Positions 56,101-64,000 of a stretch of DNA of 64,000 nt are shown here, in pieces. Source of the stretch: Mesaphorura yosii. Its lineage: Eukaryota > Arthropoda > Collembola > Poduromorpha > Tullbergiidae. Made by a program: the position numbers and the translations under genes. Position 1 is the stretch's first letter; every line of letters begins with the position of its first letter. The notes under the pieces are model-generated. The model searched no databases, was not told the DNA's origin, and saw only the letters and a list, made by a program, of their open reading frames with translations. The stretch spans positions 115,210 to 179,209 of the forward strand of contig WIXG01000142.1 of NCBI GenBank assembly GCA_009869945.1, written 5' to 3'.

Positions 56101-59100
56101 GACAATCTTAAGCAGCAAATTTGCAGTCATTGTTCGTATGCGAGTGACTCAAAAGCACAGCTGTAATTGTAATGGGTCCAGGAAGTGCAGTCGGATGATG
56201 ATTCTGAAGTGCCATAAGGTGCCTGCCTGCCCAGAGTGTGCTAGGACTGGATAGAATAGCCTGAACGCTTGAGTGCAGAATAGAGCGTTTACTCGCCAGT
56301 ACTTTATTAATGTGCTTTAGTGAACCGAAATTAGAGCCATGTGTGGTGGCGTACGTATGGAGGAGTCTCTTGAGAACGTAGAATGAATTAGATGGAGTAA
56401 TATTGAGGTTAATGAGATGATAGACTCTCCACTTTTCATTATGGCCATGGCTCCGTCCTCCAGCAAGGCAGCACCAGTAAAGCACCTGTTTCTGCTTCTG
56501 TTTCCTTGCTATCTCTTTTAGTCTAATGTGCGTCTCGTGTAATGTTATGTTTGTGGTCCCTGAACAGGTTTGTTTGCCTACTTGGAGGAGAGTCACACTT
56601 CGGTCGTCGGAATGCGAGAACTCGTCAATCTCTCCGGAATTCCACCACCACTACCCAATTTCAATAAGAGCGAGGGTTCGACTGCCAGTGCGAGAGTGAG
56701 GAACGAACGTCAGCAGAAGCGACAGGAGGAAAGAATTCTGACAGCCAACCACGGCCATGGTCGCGAGTGTCGAGGTACAAACAAAAATTTATACTTCAGA
56801 TGGTCTCGTTTCGCGTAACTAAATTTAAGGGCTGTAATCATGATCATGAACTCGGTCATTTCCGCATTGTCCAATGACTGTGGCTTTCCTGCCCTCTGCG
56901 CAGAGTCGCCTGATTCAATGCCCGAGACGACGTCGAAGGTTTACTGCCTTGCCAAGACCACTTTAGAGCGACTAATGGAGTCCCAAGACGACATGGACAC
57001 AGACCTCAGCAGCAGCAGCAACAGACGCTCGAGTCAACACCGCACGGACCTATGCCACGAGACGCTGATGTAATTATCCCATTTACTTTGCTCTTTCTCT
57101 ACCTTCGAATGAGCCATGCGTCGAGTGGCGATTGTGGCCCAACGTACTCGACTCGCACATTTATTACGGGAAGGAAATAAGTTACGCTCTCTCGATGGGA
57201 GAGGAGCAGCGCTCCGCCGAGGAGAAAGTCGCAATAAATAGAGCACGTGAGACAGCGGCAGGGCAGGCAGGACGACAAATGCGAAATGCCGAGCACACAA
57301 AAGTACAACTGAGAAGTGCAATAAATATATATTTTCCTTCATGAGCACTTTTTCTTCGTCTGTTCGCTTCTCGTGTGGAATTGTGTGCGGTTGCGGTGCA
57401 GTTTTACTACTCACTGCTCGAATAAATAACTGATTCTAATTTTACAATTCTTTTTAATATAATACAACATCACGCACTGCCGCTCCGAGCCGCAATAGCG
57501 ATGATGCTCGCAACACAACTCGCAACTTTCACCTCTTTGCAAGATTCTGAGGTTTCTATTCATGCACTGCGTATTTTGTTGTGTTGTGGGCACAAGCACT
57601 TCTGCTATCATTTGCTGCCAAGTCGGGAACATAATCTATCCAATTTCATCCGTCCTCAACCATCCACCTTCACAAGCCAGCAGCAGGCAGTCGGCAACTC
57701 GAGCGAGAAACGAGGATTTGGAATCTTATTTTATATTTATGGTCTCGTCCGCTCGGAAATTGAAAACAAAGCGACTGTTTAACCACAAAATTACTTTGTT
57801 ACCTTGACTTACGGGCTCGCTAACCCATTCGGCTTGCCTGCGATGATGCTAAAGCCGGCTGCCAGTCCCGCCAGCGCAGCGTGTGGGAGTCTGCCGTAGC
57901 CTGCTCATAATTTGGCTTTCTAATGGAAAATGGCAGTGGCAGTCGGGCCGGTCCACCGTTAGTGGATAGAGAACAGAGCTCCAATTAAGCCAAGCCAAGT
58001 AATTATGCAATCAAGCATGGTTTAGTAAAGTGAAACTGAAGCAAGTGCTCGTGCTCGTGTCTGAGCGTAAGTTCGAAGTAGGTCGATTCGACGAGTGCGA
58101 CAGGCAAGCGACACGACAAACCAATTAATTAAGCTCGTACGCATTCAAGCGCAAGCGGTCAGTGGTCAGCACAGAGGGCTCAATTTCTATGCACCGTTCA
58201 ACGGTTTGCCTTTCGAATTTGAAGGAGAACAAACATTCACAATTTTTATTAACTTTACAAAAGTTCTGAGAGTGGAGGGACTTGACATGAATCGTAATTC
58301 ATTCATAATTCAGTCTCTCGTGTGCGTATTAAATAATTTTCCATTTCTGATTCCAGTTTTTTCGGAATTACAGCCTTGAGCTTTAAATTTAGTTGAAGCC
58401 CGCTCGTTGTAATTCCGGGTATTAGCAATTCTGCGAACAAGTGGAAAGAAAACTTTATAAATATATATTAATTTGGACTTTGTGAGTTTTCTCGAGGGTC
58501 ACGAGATTACTCGTGCTCGGATTGCTCCGACTTGTAGCACACAAAATCAGCAAGGCTTGCCTTCATGGCTGAGATGAACTTAATAATTCAGAAGATTCCA
58601 ACTTTCCAGATTCTTTGTACTGCTCAAAGCAGTACAGTCGCTTTAGCCGCTGCTGAGTGCAAGGACAAGTAGCGACATGATTTCTAATTAAATATGAAAA
58701 TTAAGCAATGTTTAATTCCAGAAATTTTGTTTCGTGTTTGAGTTTCTTTCTTTTCGTCTGAATTTCTGTTTTGAATGCAAAAACTGCGATGCAAATCAAA
58801 AGTTAGCAGCGTAACGGCTCCTGAATCCTTAATCACGAATTAGAAATGTATAAATAGGACAAAGTTACAAAGATTTAGAAGCATTTCAGTCGGAGAACTG
58901 GCACAGTTGGCCTAAAATGATGGACCGCCAAATTCCGAATTCCAGAGTGACACAGGTCTGTAAAATTTAGTGGATCAGTCGAATGGAGTGTGTGGGCGAG
59001 TTACCTTTGAACTGCACATATTTTACTCGATACAACTCGCGTCCGAACAGCGAGAATGCTGGAACATAACACGTAATGGTTGGGACGAGGTCTCAAATGG

Positions 59101-61590
59101 GCCATTTCAAATCACTCCGTGCTCGAGCACAAGTGCAAGCAAACAATAAACGGAGAAGCACATGACAAAACTGTAGGGAAAAGTTTAGAGGCTGGAGAAC
59201 AAAGAGTAAAGAACAGAGTTCAGGTATTCGCCAACCCTGGCAGAGGGTCCATTTCGAAAGTACAACAAAGTTGTGCGTATTTGTGAGAATAAAAGGAAAG
59301 CATCACAATAAACTCGAAAAATACTTTCTGAAACAAAGTTTTTTTTCTTTACTTTCTCCGAAAAATGGACTATTTGCTGCTCCTTGAACTGGACAGGAGC
59401 ACGGGCGCGGGCATGGCCATGAGGACCATTCGCAATAAATACGGCGCATTATAAATTTATGTGGTACGAAAGCATATATGACACATTGCAGAGGCCCAGC
59501 ATCAGCGCACCTCCTGAGTCCTGTCCCACTTGGAAAAGTTACACTGTGAATGGGACGAAGAGTGTGTGGCCGGTCTGGCCTGGCGCTCGCACGGGCTCAA
59601 AGAGCAAACACTCATACAGAACTGGCAAGCATGCAATCATTTTGAGAAATAACTCTCCTCTATTACGTTTGTCAGCAGTGCAATTTATTTTCTTTAGCTG
59701 TTGATTGCAAAGTGCAGATACTCTCACCAGACCATGCAATGGAGTCTGAGACCGGCAGTGGCAGTCAAGTGAGCACATCTCGTTACCAGTTCATAGTTCA
59801 CGGTTCAGTCCGTGAAAGTCATTTTCGTCCAATCTTATTAATTCTCTCGTGACATGACGAGAGTAGCCAGTCAGCGGGAAGCCATGACAGCGACATAAGC
59901 AGTGGAAGTCGCTCTGATCTTTATTTACTCTTCAATTACGGGTCCCATGAATGCATGGCCAGTCTGGCCAGACCGGCCATTTTCCTGGTTCAATTGGTTA
60001 TTGCAAGAAAAATAGCTTCATTTCCCAGAGTGAGCTTGTAGGCAGGCAGACTGAAGACGAATGCCGGTCAAATGATTAGAGCGAAATTCGGGGCAGAGTT
60101 GCCCAGGCCTTGGAGTCTTGGCCTTTTGAAGGCAGTTGTAATTTCGTTTGAACTGTTGGTACTTTACTTTGATACAATGCGGAGCCCTTCTCCATTTCAA
60201 TTCCCACGAGTGTCCTTTTCCAGACTCCAACACATTCTTCTCTCAACTGAAACACAATTCGCGAGACGACTTGCTCGCTCTCGCGTGCCGCGTACTGCAT
60301 TCCGTTGCAAGAACTGACTCGGTACGGTTCCGTGTCTCGTTATTTTTAATTTCAAGGTTTAAACTTGCGCTTAAACGCTGCGTCGCATTGTGCTCGTGTC
60401 GGGCTTTCACCTTTGAAACAGAACAGAGAAAATTTATGAGCAAAGAATGCAGCAACGCCTAAACGGCAATATTGATTTAGAATGAAATGAGCAATTGAAC
60501 TTAATCGCCTGCCATTAACTGCATTAGGAGCTTGTGCATTCGATTTTATCTGATGTCGCTCATTGGCTTGAGTTGCATTGGTTTTAAATTTATTTCCTTC
60601 CCGTAATAATGAGCAATCGAATTTTGCTAATATAATTCTAATCGAGCTTATTTTATTTGAAGCGACTACCAAGCCGAGTCCAATCGCGAAGAGGAGCACA
60701 ACGCACTAGTGGTTTACCCGGCGCAGTGCAACTTTTCCGGCTACAAGTATCCTTTGGAGTGGGTTTCAAAAATTCAAAATGGTCAACTTACATGTATCGC
60801 AGATTCCGAGCAATTCTACCTGGACCAGAATTTCCAAGTACGTAATGTTTGCTTAACTGGCTTATTGTTATTGTGTGTCTTGCACGTGCTTGCCAGGAGC
60901 CTTTCTCGTTAAATCATCGCGTCATGCAACAGGGAACCGACTAAGAGCATAAATTATTCGTGGGCCATTTCCCCAGCACAGCTCGCTCGTGCTCATGTCG
61001 TCCATTTTCCTGTGCTTTGCCGCTCTGATTGTGCCTTCATGTCCCCTGTATTATTAACCAGTCGTCCAACTACCTGCTCCATTCCCAGAATTTTATCCCT
61101 GCACAAACTCATTCGGATAAAAAATTCACAACAAGCAAAAATAATAACACGAAAATGTACTTTTTGTTCTCGCTCCGATTTTCATCAACGACAAAGTAAT
61201 TTAAATCTCTCCATTCTTCTGGTTGCTCCGCGTCGCAACTGCAAAACACGAAATAACGAAATGCCTGCGCTTCGCCTGGATTCAGATCGAATGAACTAAT
61301 CTCGTGCTCTTGCCTTTGCCGTTGTTTTGCGTTTCAGGCCCACGAGCGGCACTCCGGCATGGAAAATAATCAGAACACGAAAAATGCAACGGTGAATCGG
61401 GGAAAATGTCAGAGTACGAATGAGACAAAAGAAGATGCAAACTGGGATCCGAAGCGGGGTCGTCGAGAGTACAGCTGGTACGTACTTGTTGATGCTGCGA
61501 GCTACGTCGGCTCTAATGGTCTCGATTTGTCGCTCTACCCCGTCGACTTTGTCGTCGTCTCCTTCTACAAAATGTTTGGATTTCCGACCG
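47150..61590 (+). CDS. MOCOS: Molybdenum cofactor sulfurase (N-terminal part; gene continues past the window)
   Basis: Eight plus-strand exons: 47150-47152, 47862-48021, 50186-50345, 55577-55683, 56568-56774, 56904-57069, 60663-60837, 61338-61590; 410 residues so far, all phases consistent. The enzyme transfers sulfur from cysteine to the molybdenum cofactor of xanthine dehydrogenase and aldehyde oxidase. Its N-terminal half is a PLP-dependent NifS-like domain. Visible family motifs: YLDHSGAT (59-66), [56 protein letters not shown], and [11 protein letters not shown] with the PLP-binding Lys at 404. Two loops are much longer than in vertebrate MOCOS: residues about 161-285 and about 320-370, low-complexity and polar. 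The first exon codes only for Met. The remaining NifS part and the C-terminal MOSC domain are not in the window. Confidence 0.92.
48022..50185 (+). other. MOCOS intron 2
   Basis: Donor AAAG/GTGAGC and acceptor TCTGCAG. No further exon or repeat supported. Confidence 0.6.
50346..55576 (+). other. MOCOS intron 3 (5.2 kb)
   Basis: Between the YLDHSGAT exon and the SGATSAMK exon. Holds CCG/TCG triplets at 51481-51500, a GGCAC run near 52895-52910 and four GAATTC sites within 53178-53106+100 bases (53178-53206). No gene supported inside. Confidence 0.55.
53178..53206. repeat. Cluster of four GAATTC palindromes
   Basis: GAATTC occurs at 53178, 53184, 53191 and 53201, all within 29 bases, in MOCOS intron 3. 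Possibly a decayed short tandem duplication. Confidence 0.6.
57070..60662 (+). other. MOCOS intron 6 (3.6 kb)
   Basis: Donor GAT/GTAATT, acceptor TTTGAAG. No further exon fits between the flanking phases. Confidence 0.6.
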
Positions 61591-64000
61591 GTAAGACAAC
61601 ACGGCAAGGCATGGCGCGACGCGACGCGCGATACAAAAAACTCGTAGCAGAGTGCGTCGCTCGTACGCGTAGCTTTCGGCGGAGTTGTCGTGTCGCAAAA
61701 TCTTTTATTATCATAAAAAGAATAAGGCAAGTATAGGGCTCTCTTTGCATCGTCGTGCCGTACGTCAACAGCAGCGGCACGACGAGATGAGGAGATGATG
61801 AGATGAAAACCGAATAGAAAAAGATTACGATTCCTCCTTTGGGGTTGATATATTTCGTTCTTTTGTCTTTCGAGTCTTCTGCCTTTGGAATCAAGACTGT
61901 GTTTATTATTTTTATTATTAAGACATCCTCATTTCGCGTATTTGGTATTTACTCGCAACTCTTCAGTCCTCCGTGTTTTGGATGCTGGATTGAAGAAAGT
62001 AACGCGCACAAAGCACAAAGAATTTATATTACACAAAGTTGGCAAAGACACTGGCGAAGCGAGGCTGCAAAGAATTCAATTTCTGAGTCTATTTTTGAGT
62101 TTTTCTGTACCCGAGCGTTTTGGTAGCAATTAATTGGTTTTTCAGAGATTTATCCCCCTGTCTCATCTCATCTCATCAACTTGTCTTCATTCTCATTGAG
62201 TTCTTTTGTCTCAGCTTCTAAATAAAATGCGAGCCAATGCCAAATTGTGTGCTAGCAAGTCCTTGGATTTGTTGGTGGTTGAGCCTGTCCTTCCTGCCAC
62301 GTGTCGTTTACAAATGTAACGCTGACGATGGTTGAAGTATGCGTTTTAAAGATTTTAATAGGCAATCTTTCTTCTTGTCAAGGTGCTTGAAAACAGGATA
62401 AAAGAAAAATGCCGCCCACTCGTTTAATTCTGACTCTAAAGTTGGATTCATAATTGTTTCATGGGATAATTTAACGCTCACTGCGTTCCAATTGCACTTC
62501 GTCTTGCAATCCGATGTCTGGCCGCTGGTAATTCATTGGCAAGACGAAGTTTTGCAAGGTTTCGCAGATTCTAACGAGCCATCGCCGCCAATGCGACACT
62601 ACGCAAATTGTACATATTAGATATTAGGAGATCAAGTCTGTCTGTACTGCCTGCGAAAGAGAGAGAGCGAGATGAGGACAATTCCCCAGAGGTAAAAGCT
62701 CCGAAGCCAGTGGGCACGGCACAGCACAGCGCCCGTTGTTGTGTTGTGTTCACTTCATGGTGCTGATGCCCAAGTTAATCTCCTCTGGCCTCATCTCCAC
62801 GCGTCTTGCGTCTCCTGCTCCTTCTTCCGAGTTTCTTTCTCATTTCACAACCATGCCACTTGTTCGGTTTCTCAAAGCGCGTTCACTCGCACTCGCATTG
62901 AAAATTGAACCCTGAACTACAAACGGACGTAATAAGCCAAGCCAGTTCGCAAATATGCAAGTCACAGTCACGCCTCATTACCAGCCGAATGACGAGCATG
63001 CATAAAACCTGCCGCTGCCCCAGAAAAGTTTAGTGCGAGACCGTAGCTCGTCGCACTGGAGATTTAAATATTGATGCGTCGTTCCAACTTGGACGTGAAC
63101 AGCAGCGGATCAACTTCAAGTCCGATGCAAATCGACTTACACTGACACAAGGCGCAAATCGTAAATAACGCCGCACGTCAGCTCATCCTGTTTAAGATTG
63201 GCTTTTGCTTTCTCCTTAGCACCCAAGCAATGGATTCTCCGATTCCGTTATTTTTGTGGTTGCGTCAGGTGTATCGTGAGACAAGAGTAATTGTATTTTG
63301 AAAAAAGCTAGAGCTAGAAGAACGATGAGACATGAGACGGGCTGGAAACAAAGTGGCTCGTCTTGGCGGTTTGAATTGTATTTTCGAAAAAGAAAATTAG
63401 ATTTATACACTGCACACTAGCAGACTCCATTTAGCACCAACTCAATTCATAATACAAGTGAAAGAAAGGAACCCACCTGGCTCACTTTTCATGCCTCTGG
63501 GAAAATCGTGCTGTAATAAGACTCCGCATTACCATAAGCATTCAGGCAGTCGGAGTCTTCAGTCTTGGATGGTCTGTCTCTGAACTTGCAAATTGAAATT
63601 GTGAGAACAGTAGAAAGAACAACAAATTAAGGTTAGCCGTCCTTTAAGACGTGGCGTGCGGCGTGCCATGATGTTGACGTGTGGGAATTTGCAGGAGATT
63701 TTGCAGTGCACGCTTTATGCTCGCAATTCACAGTTACGAGTTACAGTTTCAACCCGCTCATTTCAGGTATTCAGTTTAGTGCGTCTTAGAATTATGGACT
63801 CTTGTTTATGCCGCCATGCTTCATGGACCGCGGTTCGGGATTTGTTTTTCTAAAAATCTCATCATCATATTCAAAACAAAATAATAACTTCACCAGCGCT
63901 ATGTAAAGCGCAGCGCAGGGCGCAGAAGTTAGAGCGTCGAGGCAGTGATGACAGCCGCCTGAAGTCTTGAGAAAACTGAAGAGCGAAGCGATAGCGTTTC
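61591..64000 (+). other. Start of the next MOCOS intron, running off the window
   Basis: The donor ACCG/GTAAGA begins at 61591. The next expected exon (family motif around FGGG after the PLP lysine) is not visible before 64000. It holds a TCTCA run at 62161-62177. No other gene is supported. Confidence 0.6.

Noticed and set aside
56108-56596. 162-codon minus-strand frame overlapping MOCOS intron 4 and exon 5
   Set aside because: Antisense to a supported gene and without similarity.
61296-61730. 144-codon minus-strand frame across MOCOS exon 8
   Set aside because: Shadow of the coding exon on the other strand.

Overview
This is a stretch of animal nuclear DNA, most likely from an arthropod. 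Exons are short with GT/AG introns, introns run from about 100 bases to more than 5 kb, and the gene content fits (Reeler-type defense protein, CYP3-clan P450 remnant, mub/PCBP KH protein, molybdenum cofactor sulfurase). I cannot name the species; an insect, springtail or crustacean would all fit. Nothing looks bacterial: no operons, CRISPR arrays or insertion sequences. I joined exons by hand from splice sites, reading frame and family similarity. Every joined model keeps phase at each junction, and every model that ends inside the window sums to a whole number of codons.

Left part (1-12.4 kb). After about 5.3 kb with no supported gene come four loci, all on the minus strand. They are a 269-residue nuclear-type protein with a C-terminal SRI (Set2-Rpb1 interacting) domain (5588-6526), an intronless broken cytochrome P450 (about 7115-8324), an 82-residue secreted peptide with two exons (8388-8699), and a 322-residue type I membrane protein (9874-12393). 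The last has two six-cysteine modules with identical spacing.

Middle (15-32 kb). A plus-strand, three-exon, 160-residue Reeler-domain defense protein (15363-18102) lies downstream of a TATA box. Next is a minus-strand poly(rC)-binding KH protein (mub/PCBP, 20792-31976) with three KH domains. It has two mutually exclusive last coding exons: a proximal one at 24630-24999 and a distal one at 20792-20921 that gives the vertebrate-like PCBP ending.

Right part (32-64 kb). About 15 kb without supported coding sequence separates mub from a divergently transcribed molybdenum cofactor sulfurase gene (MOCOS; mal in Drosophila). Eight exons of it (47150-61590) encode the first 410 residues, including the PLP-lysine motif, and the gene runs off the right edge. 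A 231-bp foldback element that looks like a MITE sits in the gap (44801-45031).

These genes do not form an obvious pathway. I found no convincing new multi-gene system. The points most worth following are the alternative mub endings, the expanded loops in the sulfurase, the duplicated cysteine module, the stand-alone SRI protein and the P450 retrocopy candidate.
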